DNA of 64,000 nt, from positions 682,001 to 746,000 of the forward strand of contig NZ_CP014308.1 in NCBI RefSeq assembly GCF_001557535.2, read 5' to 3'. Below the pieces are notes generated by a model, which worked only from the letters and a program-made list of their open reading frames with translations, had not been told where the DNA came from and did not search any database. Shown one piece after another: positions 1 through 8,040 of the stretch (the stretch's first letter is position 1; each line of letters opens with the position of its first letter). The DNA comes from Burkholderia sp. PAMC 26561 (GTDB lineage Bacteria > Pseudomonadota > Gammaproteobacteria > Burkholderiales > Burkholderiaceae). The position numbers were made by a program, and so were the translations under genes.

Positions 1-361
1 GCGCCGCCACCGCATTGTTTTCAATCAAGAACTTGGTGCGATCTTTTGCTTTCGCGATCCAAGCCGGTGCGCTTCCACGGCCGGTCCACATGGCACCGCT
101 CTTCGGATCCTGAAACTTCGGAGCGACTTTAGTGCCAAGGGCATTGGATGCTTTCCGCTTTGTCGTAACAATCGGACTGCCTGCCCCTTTCGCTTCCCGC
201 TTCGCTTTTGCTTTGGCTTCGATATCTTCGGTCGTTAATCCGTGTTCCAGCATCAGGCGACGAATCTGGTCCAATGCAGACTGCGCTTTCTTTGCGATCA
301 GCGCGTCGGCTTGCGCCTGCAACCTCTTAAGCTTTTCTTGAATGACTTCGAGTGTGGGCAT
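1..361 (-). CDS. H-NS family nucleoid protein, truncated by the window edge
   Basis: The minus-strand frame opens at an ATG at 361-359 (MPTLEVIQEKL) and stays open to base 1, giving about 120 residues without the stop. The first 60 residues are a charged helical oligomerisation region with alternating K/R/E. The C-terminal part holds the H-NS DNA-binding signature: PKSGAMWTGRGSAPAW resembles the family core 'TWSGRGRxPAW'. H-NS proteins bind AT-rich DNA and silence acquired genes, and plasmid copies often dampen the fitness cost of the plasmid. A GGAAG ribosome-binding site lies just before the ATG. The AT-rich 362-480 stretch upstream probably holds the promoter. Only the last few residues are missing from view. 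Confidence 0.85.
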   Translation of the reverse strand, partial: MPTLEVIQEKLKRLQAQADALIAKKAQSALDQIRRLMLEHGLTTEDIEAKAKAKREAKGAGSPIVTTKRKASNALGTKVAPKFQDPKSGAMWTGRGSAPAWIAKAKDRTKFLIENNAVAA

Positions 362-852
362 AGTACTTCCGATAGTAAATACTTGCACTATGCCATGCCG
401 CTTGATTTATGCAAACAAACTAGTCAAATCACAGCACTACATCCATGTACGACACTACTTTGCGACCACAGACTTACCTTTATTTCCTGTACTTTGATGC
501 TTGAGTCGGGAGGTGGTATAGATTGTCGCTTCCAAAACCATCGGTATCCATTTGCCTTGATGGAAGTTCATTGAGACTTCCCTGATCCTTCTTTTTTAGA
601 TTCGATCTGCCTTGCGCGATCCAAGCTTCTTCTTGTCTCGTCCCCCGGATCGGGTATGCGAAAATCCCCGTCATTCCAAAAATATAGCGAGCACAAAGAA
701 GGATCCCTGGAGCCTTCGTCGCCGTTTAAAACGACAATTTGAGCCGGATATCGCTCAGTAGGTTAGGTAAGTCGTAACACAGACTGTCATTGACTCAAGC
801 TTCGACGCATCGAGAGTAGTATGTCTCGCATCTGTTACACGAGGAAGTTGAT

Positions 853-1582
853 ATGGCCGAATTGAGTTGGTTTAACCAAATCCATCGAGAGTGGCTAGCG
901 CTTAAGCTTCACGATACGGCGTTGGACATCGAACAGTTCTATCGACATGTTGTATCCGCGTATAGATCGGGTTTTGCGCCACTCGAGTCCATTGCCACGA
1001 CCGCCAACGCCCTGCTGTTATCAACAATCGCCGGCGCTCCGTATCTTGGCCGGAAACTTCTTGTGCAGGTCGGTATCGATAAGCATCCAGCGTTGCGCGT
1101 CGCTACGCGTTGTCGCTCTTTGCAGGCACGGGCGGCGACAGCGACCCGGAGTTAGCCAATCGCATCCTTGGAGACGTCTTGAAGGATGAAAACGTGCAAG
1201 ACAAGCGGAAGGGATTTTCGGCTGCGGCGCTTGGCGATAGCGCCCGTCTTGGACGGGGCGAGGCGCCTGACGTCGAGCTCGCAAAGGCGAGTACGAGATG
1301 GCATTCGGCTTTGGTCATCGCGAAGCTGCCCAAACGCTCGCTCTCTATTGGGAGAATCGCTGGGGGTGTGCGGCGTCAGGAGACTCGCTTCCTAACCGCG
1401 CAATTGCGCAGATGTGGTACAAGCGTTGCGGCGAAAATAGTCAAAATTTGCTGCAGATATCAAGCCCCGCCACTTCGAAGATAGTGACCTGCGATATCTT
1501 CCGGCTCAGCATCATCCGTCAGGCTAGACGCCGATTGACCGCCATACCGCTGCTCGGCTTGATAGATGCCTTTCCTCGATGA
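853..1582 (+). pseudogene. Frameshifted coding sequence of unknown function
   Basis: A GAGGAAG ribosome-binding site precedes ATG 853 (MAELSWFNQIHREW). The first frame reads protein-like to about 1095. The sense then seems to pass to frame 3 (LFAGTGGDSDPELANRIL, about 1110-1290), and then to frame 2 (HREAAQTLALYWENRWG, about 1310-1480). Each piece has amphipathic, protein-like composition, while the tail of each ORF turns into arginine/serine-rich out-of-frame text. I infer a single gene broken by at least two indels. I do not recognise the family. It stands alone between the H-NS gene and the convergent HTH-module gene. Confidence 0.4.
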
Positions 1583-1741
1583 GCCCGTAGATGCGACGCT
1601 TCGACGACCTGTTTCAGCGGCGTCTGACCGACCTAAATCTGCACAAACCTGTTTGTGCCGCTGCCCCCCGCTTCCCGGACAAGCTAAACGAAAAGTGATG
1701 TGTTGATCAATCAAACAATGGGTCCAGGAAGAAATACTTAA

Positions 1742-3064
1742 TCAGAGCAAAACCATTTGTTGCAAGAGTTCCAACGCCGTGGTTTCATTCAAATGACCCG
1801 TCCGCGCCTTCGCAGCAATTGTCTTCAGCAATGCTTCAGCGATGGGTGGAATGCCACGCAGATGAGCAAGGTCGCTTGCTACTGAAAGCGAAAACGCTTC
1901 GTTAGCCAAATCTTCCTTGGTACTCGACAATTGGTTAAACTGGTCTGCAACCTCAACCTGTTCAACGGGTGGTTTAAGTAAGGGTGCAGCCGCCATCGCA
2001 GTCGTGACATTTTCCATCGCGTTGCTCATCACGTCTTTCTCCGAGACGCCAACATTTTGCGATGGAGACACCGCACTGGTTTCGTCCACATCATCTCTCG
2101 CCGCCGCTTGCGGTTTTGGACTCGTTGCTGTTGGCATCACTTTCTTACGTCTTCTCGAGGTCGGTGCGAGGAGTTCGTTCACGTGACCAGGCACGTCATC
2201 CGGCTGTCGCGGCGTGTCGAGCCACCCCGCTGGCAGCTCCAATACATCGGTAAATCGCTTCGCCTCAACATCGTCCAAACGCTTCTTCCCGTGCAGCCGA
2301 TGCGCCATGTTTGACTGGCTTAGATTCAACATTCGGCTCAGCAGCGCTTTCGATCCATTGCGAGCAGTCAAGACATGAAGGTTTGCTTGTCGAACCTCAG
2401 TGACCGACGGCGTGCTCGCCAGTTCAAGCGACTGCTGCTGCACCGCCTTAGCCGCTTTCAAAACGCTCTCCGGCTGCTCATTCTTCGCGCTTGCGCTGGT
2501 ACCTTTCGGCGCAACCACTTTGCCCTTTTTGCTAGCCGGTACGGGAGCGGTGCTGGTCTTTCTTGGCATATCAACATCCTTGGCTGTTACAGCTTCGCTC
2601 ACCGTGGGGTGCTCTATATGATCGGCGGACTGATGGCTCGGTGAAGGCTCCACGGGTTCATCAAAAACGCTGTCATTCGGCCTATTTTCCAGCGGGGAAC
2701 GCAGTCGTGCGATCACGTTTGGTGGCAACGTCGGATTTGGATGATCGAAGAAACCATCGGGAAGACCAAGCGACGTTTCCATGTGAAACGCCGTCTCGGG
2801 CGTAAAACGCTCACCGCTGACCAATTCCGCGATGCGGGCCAGATTCGAGTCGAGACCCAATGCCACATTTTCGGCACCAACGGTGTCGACGAGTACTTTG
2901 AACGCTCGAGTCTTAAATATAGATGCTGTCTGGGTCGTATCCTTTGCCTGAACGGGTTTTACATAGTGTTTTTTTTGCGTCTGAGGCGCGCTGCTCGGCG
3001 GGTGCTGGCGCGCTGGACGTGGACCGCTGCCTCGCGAACCTGGGCGTCCAAATGTACGACTCAT
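1742..3064 (-). CDS. Hypothetical protein with two Cro/C1-type HTH-like modules
   Basis: The start at ATG 3064 is chosen because GGAG lies nine bases upstream; this gives 440 residues. The N-terminus (1-45) is Arg/Pro/Gly-rich and disordered. Residues about 52-115 (VGAENVALGL...SLGLPDGFFDHP) and about 225-300 (RNGSKALLSRML...LELPAGWLDTP) share one layout: helix, a turn with G-x-R/K-R, then an L-x-L-P-x-G-[WF]-[FL]-D ending. That ending is typical of XRE/LexA-like HTH domains in Proteobacteria. A Lys/Pro/Ala-rich linker separates them, and the last 50 residues are helical (IAEALLKTIAAKARTG). It may be a plasmid DNA-binding or regulatory protein. The domain family is inferred from the pattern; no exact name is claimed. 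Confidence 0.6.
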   Translation of the reverse strand: MSRTFGRPGSRGSGPRPARQHPPSSAPQTQKKHYVKPVQAKDTTQTASIFKTRAFKVLVDTVGAENVALGLDSNLARIAELVSGERFTPETAFHMETSLGLPDGFFDHPNPTLPPNVIARLRSPLENRPNDSVFDEPVEPSPSHQSADHIEHPTVSEAVTAKDVDMPRKTSTAPVPASKKGKVVAPKGTSASAKNEQPESVLKAAKAVQQQSLELASTPSVTEVRQANLHVLTARNGSKALLSRMLNLSQSNMAHRLHGKKRLDDVEAKRFTDVLELPAGWLDTPRQPDDVPGHVNELLAPTSRRRKKVMPTATSPKPQAAARDDVDETSAVSPSQNVGVSEKDVMSNAMENVTTAMAAAPLLKPPVEQVEVADQFNQLSSTKEDLANEAFSLSVASDLAHLRGIPPIAEALLKTIAAKARTGHLNETTALELLQQMVLL

Positions 3065-3261
3065 AAAATGAAACTCCGAATGTTTCGCTCGCCAATTTAG
3101 ATAAGAGCGAGAGCCCAATATGCAAACAAATTTTTGTCAGGTGGCTCAAGGTTTGGCTACTGCAATACATTGAATCTAAAAATTAACCAGGCCTACGCGT
3201 CACCGCAAAACCGATAAGGGCTCAAAGTATCTGAGCGTGTTGAAAGCGTAAGCGCCTACTG

Positions 3262-3519
3262 CTAAAAGTCTTGCTCATCAAGGCGAACTTTTGTCGAACC
3301 GCTACGTAAAGCCAAACGTCGCGTGACGGCCGCGATGCGATGGCGGCCGTCAGCAAATATACGCAGCACATGGCCTTCGTTTGCATCTGGGCGCGACCAG
3401 AAGTACTGCTCTAACGCCGTCTTCGTGATCAGTGCGCTTACTTCGCGACCAGCGTTCAATGCCGTGGACATAACGACCCGGCCATCCTCCACAAGGGTTG
3501 GTTCATATGAATGTTGCAC
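3262..3519 (-). CDS. DUF1488-like small protein
   Basis: 85 residues from a GTG start. The pattern resembles DUF1488: an N-terminal strand region (GREVSALITKTALEQYF), then an internal HVLRIFADGRHRIAAVTRRLA helix and a C-terminal strand ending in LDEQDF. Family members are about 85 residues and of unknown function, often on plasmids and accessory regions of Proteobacteria. The ribosome-binding site is weak (AAAGAAG). It sits between the HTH-module gene and the HU gene, all on the minus strand, with 140-bp gaps that could each hold a promoter. Confidence 0.55.
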   Translation of the reverse strand: MQHSYEPTLVEDGRVVMSTALNAGREVSALITKTALEQYFWSRPDANEGHVLRIFADGRHRIAAVTRRLALRSGSTKVRLDEQDF

Positions 3520-3660
3520 GCACTTCTTTCTTTGTCACTTTTCAGAGCTAAGCCGAGTCAAACGAATCATAACGCAAGCGTATCGACCCCAATGCTAACA
3601 CTGCACCGCCTATGAGCACGTCGGGATTACTAGCGCGCAAACTGCCGGAAACACGGGGCG

Positions 3661-3936
3661 TTACTGATTGACGCTATCCTTGAAGCCTTTTCCTGCAGTG
3701 AACTTTACTGTGGTAGCTGCAGCGATTTGCAGCGGTACGCCGGTTTTTGGATTGCGCCCCGCGCGAGCGGCACGTGCCCTCTTACCGAACGAACCAAAGC
3801 CGATTAATTGAACGGTATCACCTGACACCACTGCTCGCGTGATCGCTACTAGGACCTCATCTACGATCTCGCTGGTCAAAGCCTTGCTTGCGCCGGTTTG
3901 TGCCGCGACTGCATCAACATGTTCTTGCTTGTTCAT
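3661..3936 (-). CDS. HU/IHF-family DNA-binding protein
   Basis: 91 residues starting [18 protein letters not shown] 3936 is chosen over the upstream in-frame start at 3951 because GAGAGGA lies six bases before it. The HU fold is clear: two N-terminal helices, the [25 protein letters not shown] strand-arm region, and the [13 protein letters not shown]-terminus. The arm GRNPKTG carries the DNA-bending loop, but the expected proline-tipped 'RNPQTG' region is followed by VPLQIAA rather than the usual 'EIKIPA'. It would act as a dimeric nucleoid protein. A second HU gene lies at 53874-54149; the two are clearly homologous but not identical. Confidence 0.9.
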   Translation of the reverse strand: MNKQEHVDAVAAQTGASKALTSEIVDEVLVAITRAVVSGDTVQLIGFGSFGKRARAARAGRNPKTGVPLQIAAATTVKFTAGKGFKDSVNQ

Positions 3937-4516
3937 CAAAGGTCCTCTCAAGAGTTTTTTTGTTGGTCAATCTTTACCATCTTGCGTTAGGTCGGCACCA
4001 AGAGAGGTTTTAAGATAATCGATTAATATTTGCTGCGCGCTAGCCTCGGGTTCCCGCCACCCTCAACAGTGCCCGCTCCCGTTCAGGATGCTGCACAAAA
4101 GCTTTACCGTCAACGGCAATGGTCGAAGACTTGCCCTTGGTCTCAGCTGACATACGGAGAACATGGCTGAGGCTGCTAAGCATCGACGATTCGGAAGTTT
4201 AATTGTTTATTATGCTTCTCGGGACGTCCAAATGCAGACCGCAACGCTGTTGCGGATGCAGCTCGCAGGCATGCAAGTGCGACCGGCATAAAAATCGATC
4301 TCCTCTGTTTTCGAAGTGTTACAGGTTCGACGGGCGGTGCGGGATCGTCGACTGCGACGGCGCGTCAGCTGAACTTTATTTGCCCGATTAATGTACGCTG
4401 GCGATACGTTATCTTAAGCAAATTGATACGGAGTGCCAACAGATGGAACGGCGCAGGTTCGATTTAAGCGTGACGTTGAGCTACAGTTGATGAATGTTTT
4501 GCAATTTTTCTGCCTC
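3937..4516. other. Intergenic stretch without a convincing gene
   Basis: This 580-bp stretch lies upstream of the HU gene and downstream of the SET-domain gene. It contains only short, compositionally poor reading frames. An AT-rich segment at about 3955-4030 is a plausible promoter region for the HU gene. A short minus-strand frame around 4060-4180 (AETKGKSSTIAVDGKAF) looks faintly protein-like but is too short to call. Confidence 0.4.
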
Positions 4517-4957
4517 TCATTGCACGTAGAGCATCGTCAGGCGACAATTTTTAGCACCACATCGACGGCCATAGGTCGCCGTCAACTTCTTAGTAGTACG
4601 GCTTCCAGTGTCGAGCCGATAATCAATGAAGGTTTGTTCACCAAGTTTGATTTTTTCGATAGTACGGGTACACATCCGATCGCCGTCCTGTTCGGCCTCT
4701 CGGTTCGTTTCACAACTTTGACTGATCCAGCATGCGGAATTTCCGCTAACGGTTCCATCGATCGCCCGGCCGTCGCCTAAACCAAAAAAATGACGTGCGG
4801 CCCTCCACGCTTTCGTGCGCGCAACCCGATGATTGGCCTCGCGTTCAGAAAGCACTTCGCCCTTGTATTCCAGCAAATAGTCGGCGTGCGCAATAATGGT
4901 ATCGGCGAATACGCCGCGTCCATGGATCGGAGAACGCCTTACGAAAAATTCCTGCAC
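4517..4957 (-). CDS. SET-domain protein (lysine methyltransferase family), catalytic motif altered
   Basis: 146 residues. The opening FVRRSPIHGRGVFA is the typical SET start (xxSxxxGxGvFA). EYKGEVLSEREANHR, FFGLGDGRAIDG, GEQTFIDYRL and the C-terminal post-SET-like CGAKNCR follow in the normal order. SET enzymes transfer a methyl group from S-adenosylmethionine to lysine. The usual catalytic NxxRxxNHSC block reads NSACWISQSC, so the conserved N-H pair and the Arg are changed. Activity is therefore doubtful and the gene may be decaying. Bacterial SET proteins of this length are common in Burkholderiales. No partner gene is evident nearby. Confidence 0.7.
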   Translation of the reverse strand: MQEFFVRRSPIHGRGVFADTIIAHADYLLEYKGEVLSEREANHRVARTKAWRAARHFFGLGDGRAIDGTVSGNSACWISQSCETNREAEQDGDRMCTRTIEKIKLGEQTFIDYRLDTGSRTTKKLTATYGRRCGAKNCRLTMLYVQ

Positions 4958-5977
4958 GTTTCTTTGCCGCTCAATAGGCTAAATGACCGTCATCGATGAC
5001 ACATCAAAAGACGGAAAGTGACAGATTTGAGGCGTCTGGTTTCTGTCTAATAACATTGCTCGTTTTAAGCAACAGCCTCCTCGTGGGACACTGGTGCGTT
5101 ATAACGATCGCGTAGCTGAGGTACTGGGTATCGCCAGACGTAACAAGTCCACGGGAGATCTGTTCATGCGAGCAGTACAACACGGAACCGTGCGGTCGAG
5201 TGTAGAAACCTGATAGCGCTTGGTGGCTGCTTCCTTCGCTAACATGTTTCATTCACTCGGCCCTTACTACTTACTTTCGCGCTATTGGTTTTTCAACAAG
5301 CCTTGAAGAAGCTGTACTCGCGTACACCATGAAGTATTCTACCGAGTTGACATTGGGCGGTCTGATTCTTCGAGACACAGATGCCACTCGTGCTCGACTT
5401 GCAATTATCTTCGCTGCAAAAGACAACGTAGAAGTATGACTCGGGCTCGGTTCGGCTAGCCGGCGGTGCAAGCTCAATGCCTCGCTACTCGTTCTGCGTT
5501 CAAGCGACATCCGCCAGATTAGAGTTCAACGGCCTTTTATGTGCGCTAAGCAGTAACGACAAACTTTACTCATCGAGAGCCTGGCCGAAATCTTCCACGG
5601 CGGTTTCGGATTTGCGTCGGCTGGCGCGCAATCGCTTGAAAGCAGCGATTGTGTCCATATCATAGTAGTGAACGATGACATGTCACGATGTGGCGCTTCG
5701 ATTCCGTAGGAGGCTCAACATTGCGTCGGAAAAATTCGCCAATCCTATCGACGCTTACATTAATCACCACTGCCCGAATGAAGCGGATTAGCGCGCGTAA
5801 TCACGGGCCGGTCCTCGGTGCAGTGCTTTATCACGGTCAACACGACTGAATCAGCCTTCAATACGAGCACTGCCTCTTCACCAGTGTCGTTCAAAGCGGG
5901 TAATAGGCGTTCATTTCCGTGCGCGCCACTCTCCTGACCATTAGGCAGTTTATCGTCTGTGTGCAGTTAAAATCGCA
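4958..5977. other. One-kilobase stretch with no supported gene
   Basis: The region between the SET-domain gene and the end of the initiator gene has only short frames. A minus frame at 5004-5252 (82 codons) and a plus frame around 5290-5440 (SLEEAVLAYTMKYSTELTLGG, no good start) look partly protein-like, but neither has a recognisable family or a clear ribosome-binding site. A minus frame around 5760-5940 (AVLVLKADSVVLTVIKH) is similar. These may be decayed plasmid genes. Confidence 0.35.
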
Positions 5978-7384
5978 TCAGCCTTGACGAGCGGACAGCG
6001 CTTTTTTCATCTTTACGAAGACATGCGAGCAAAATGCATCGGCGACAACCCGGTTTGCCGTGAGGATATTGCTTGGCGTCAGCAATTCGCGAGTCAGTTC
6101 CTGTTTTTCAATGAGTCGTTGCGGTATCCGCTGCCCAACGAACGAATTAAACAGATCGCTTTGCGTCTGTGCATCGGAGGAACCGAAGAAGTCGCGCCCT
6201 GCTCTAATTTCATCTTCCATCTTGGCTTTAGCGACGTTTTCTTGTGCCTGCCGATGGGCGTTAACGTTCGCCGTGACGACTTCGCGCGCCAGAGCGTCTT
6301 TCTTGTTTTCCGCAGCGTGCGCAAGTTTGAGTGCGGCCATCTTGCGGTCCGCTTCACCAATCCGATAACTGCCTTCCAACGCTTTGAACAAATATCCTTT
6401 TGGGCTGACTGTAATCGCACCACGGTCGAGCTGGAAGCGAGTGTATTCAATCGCTTGCTCAAGCCGAGCGTCGGTCCAGACGGCGCGATTTTTCGCGAGC
6501 CGTTCGAAGTCGGGGGAATCAAAGGCGAACTCATGGTGAAGCACGAGATACATGGAATCTTGGATGCCGGCGCGGGCAGCGTCCGCGCCTTGCTTTTTGG
6601 TGAACCTGAAACGAAGCTTCAATTTCTCGGGTGCAATGCGCTCAGCGTTAGCTTCCCAACTGACATCGAAATCGGAGACTTCGTTCAGTTGCTCGATCGC
6701 GGGCTGAAGGAAACGCTTTTTAAATTCCTTTAATTCCTTACGCGATTCGCCCACTTTGCCAGGCCACTCCAGCACGTCTTCGTATGCGAACCACTCCGTC
6801 ACGCCCGGCCCTTCGCAGGGAATGAGCCGGTCATAGATAGCGCGCGCGAGCGAAAGCGAAAATGCTGTCGACGCGCGCAAACTCAGCCAGTGCGCTTTGT
6901 ACGGGCTAATTAGGTATTTGATAAGCCGCCCGGACAGCAGGATGCAGACAACATTTCTCTCGATATAACAGTCGCCTAGCAGCCCGATGGTGCCCCACGA
7001 ATCTTTCTCTGTCAGTTCTTCGATAGACGGAGCCGTCATGATTTCGACGCGTGCCTTGGCGGCGGCTCGCATCAACGAGATTAGGTGGCTATGGTTACGG
7101 CTGTCGTAGCGCATCAGCCATTTGAAATAATTGATTTCGGCTGTGAAGGTGTAGACACGATCGTCGGAAAGCTCCTCAGGCGCTTTTGTTGCCACAATGA
7201 AGTAGGCTGCGTCAAGCACCCGCCGCGCGGCAATTCCGAGCCCGCCTACACGGGTAAAGATGTTATTCCTGAGGAAGCCAATATCCCTCGTGGCACCGCT
7301 TATAGCCGTGCCTTGAGCGGACATGTCGTCATAGATGTCCAAGGCAAGCTGGTGCGGCGTAACAGAGATATTTTTGTTTTCCAT
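5978..7384 (-). CDS. repB: Plasmid replication initiator, Rep_3 superfamily
   Basis: 468 residues. This is an iteron-type initiator that would bind repeats at the origin and recruit host DnaA and helicase. The first ~270 residues match the two winged-helix layout of Rep_3 proteins: an N-terminal wing (YTFTAEINYFKWLMRYDSRNHSHLISLMRAAAKARVEI), a central LLGDCYIERNVVCILLSGRLIKYLISP strand-helix block, and LSLARAIYDRLIP with a second winged helix (ELKEFKKRFLQPAIEQLNEVSDFDVSW). A long charged C-terminal extension (about 300-468) follows. Length and order fit Burkholderia plasmid initiators. It is divergent from parA, and the origin repeats lie directly upstream of its start, where it probably represses its own promoter. 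The gene symbol is the generic name for this type. Confidence 0.85.
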   Translation of the reverse strand: MENKNISVTPHQLALDIYDDMSAQGTAISGATRDIGFLRNNIFTRVGGLGIAARRVLDAAYFIVATKAPEELSDDRVYTFTAEINYFKWLMRYDSRNHSHLISLMRAAAKARVEIMTAPSIEELTEKDSWGTIGLLGDCYIERNVVCILLSGRLIKYLISPYKAHWLSLRASTAFSLSLARAIYDRLIPCEGPGVTEWFAYEDVLEWPGKVGESRKELKEFKKRFLQPAIEQLNEVSDFDVSWEANAERIAPEKLKLRFRFTKKQGADAARAGIQDSMYLVLHHEFAFDSPDFERLAKNRAVWTDARLEQAIEYTRFQLDRGAITVSPKGYLFKALEGSYRIGEADRKMAALKLAHAAENKKDALAREVVTANVNAHRQAQENVAKAKMEDEIRAGRDFFGSSDAQTQSDLFNSFVGQRIPQRLIEKQELTRELLTPSNILTANRVVADAFCSHVFVKMKKALSARQG

Positions 7385-7438
7385 GCGGTGGTTTCGACCT
7401 TAATGCTGAAACTTTATCAGTCGCCAGAAGGGTGTCAA

Positions 7439-7453
7439 CACAAAAACCACCCC
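7439..7453 (+). repeat. Iteron copy 1 (CACAAAAACCACCC)
   Basis: A single copy of the motif CACAAAAACCACCCC lies about 55 bp upstream of the repB start codon. Its position near the repB promoter suggests a role in autoregulation by the initiator as well as in origin recognition. Confidence 0.65.
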
Positions 7454-7590
7454 GTTCCAGTGGTCGCCCCGTCGCGCGTCGCCCCGAATTGGATTGACCA
7501 TCGATTCTGTTTGGCATGAGTCGCGCAACACAATTTCCACCCCTAACGTCCCAATTTTCGCCGGGGTTGCCCAATTTCAGGTCGACCCTT

Positions 7591-7625
7591 CACAAAAACC
7601 ACCCTGTGGGTCACAAAAACCACCC
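7591..7625 (+). repeat. Two direct iterons, 21 bp apart
   Basis: CACAAAAACCACCC occurs at 7591-7604 and again at 7612-7625. The 21-bp spacing is two helical turns, so bound initiator molecules would lie on the same face of the DNA, as in classical iteron arrays. Confidence 0.75.
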
Positions 7626-7634
7626 TTATTCACA
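7626..7634 (+). promoter_or_regulatory. DnaA-box-like site
   Basis: TTATTCACA differs by one base from the consensus TTATCCACA. It abuts the last base of the paired iterons, a common arrangement in iteron plasmids where initiator and DnaA cooperate. Confidence 0.6.
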
Positions 7635-7805
7635 GGAGTCGGCGTTGATTTCTAACGGAATTTTTTTCCTGTTTGTATGTTCGTGGGTTATTTTTTAAAG
7701 ATTACAAAACAAACCTGCATCCAATTTGTCCGAGCTTGCTTTATTCATTTTCGAAGAAGTAATGCTAAGTATTTGAAAACAATCATAAAAATTTCCTGTT
7801 TGAAC

Positions 7806-7842
7806 CAGCACAAAAACCGCCCCCGGGGTGGTTTTTGTGCTG
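7806..7842. repeat. Inverted iteron pair (37-bp palindrome)
   Basis: CAGCACAAAAACCGCCC faces GGGGTGGTTTTTGTGCTG in head-to-head orientation, making a near-perfect 37-bp palindrome built from two iterons. Inverted iterons are the usual initiator-dimer operator in Rep_3 plasmids, while direct iterons bind monomers. Here the pair lies on the parA side of the origin. Confidence 0.7.
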
Positions 7843-8000
7843 AGCGAGACTTTGCCCATATTGGGGTCGTTGGAAAAGTATCGGGAATGCAAGACATGAT
7901 CTGAGTTGCAGGGAAGGTTTAAAAGTACTGCCGTCCCAAGGCCGGCGCTGCGTCATGATTAAATGTTAGGCATCGCAACTGTGTTTACGCATATTCGTGT

Positions 8001-8040
8001 ATTCTGCGCTTTAACGTCAATAATTGGAGAAGCGCAGAAT
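8001..8040 (+). promoter_or_regulatory. 11-bp inverted repeat over the parA ribosome-binding site and start
   Basis: ATTCTGCGCTT (8001-8011) is perfectly inverted as AAGCGCAGAAT (8030-8040). The 18-base loop carries the GGAG ribosome-binding site, and the right arm ends inside the ATG at 8039. It could be the operator bound by the N-terminal HTH of ParA, or an mRNA hairpin that limits parA translation. Both readings are inference. Confidence 0.55.

Larger units (their letters stand above)
7385..8000. other. Putative replication origin (oriV) between repB and parA
   Basis: This 616-bp gene-free interval separates the divergent repB and parA genes. It contains several copies of CACAAAAACCRCCC, a DnaA-box-like TTATTCACA, and an AT-rich stretch at about 7655-7800. 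Together these are the expected parts of an iteron-controlled origin: initiator binding sites, a DnaA site and a duplex-unwinding region. Origin function is inferred from layout and neighbours. Confidence 0.7.

Noticed and set aside
5984..6733. Long plus-strand frame inside the replication initiator gene
   Set aside because: It is the antisense shadow of a well-matched Rep_3 protein; no family or ribosome-binding site.
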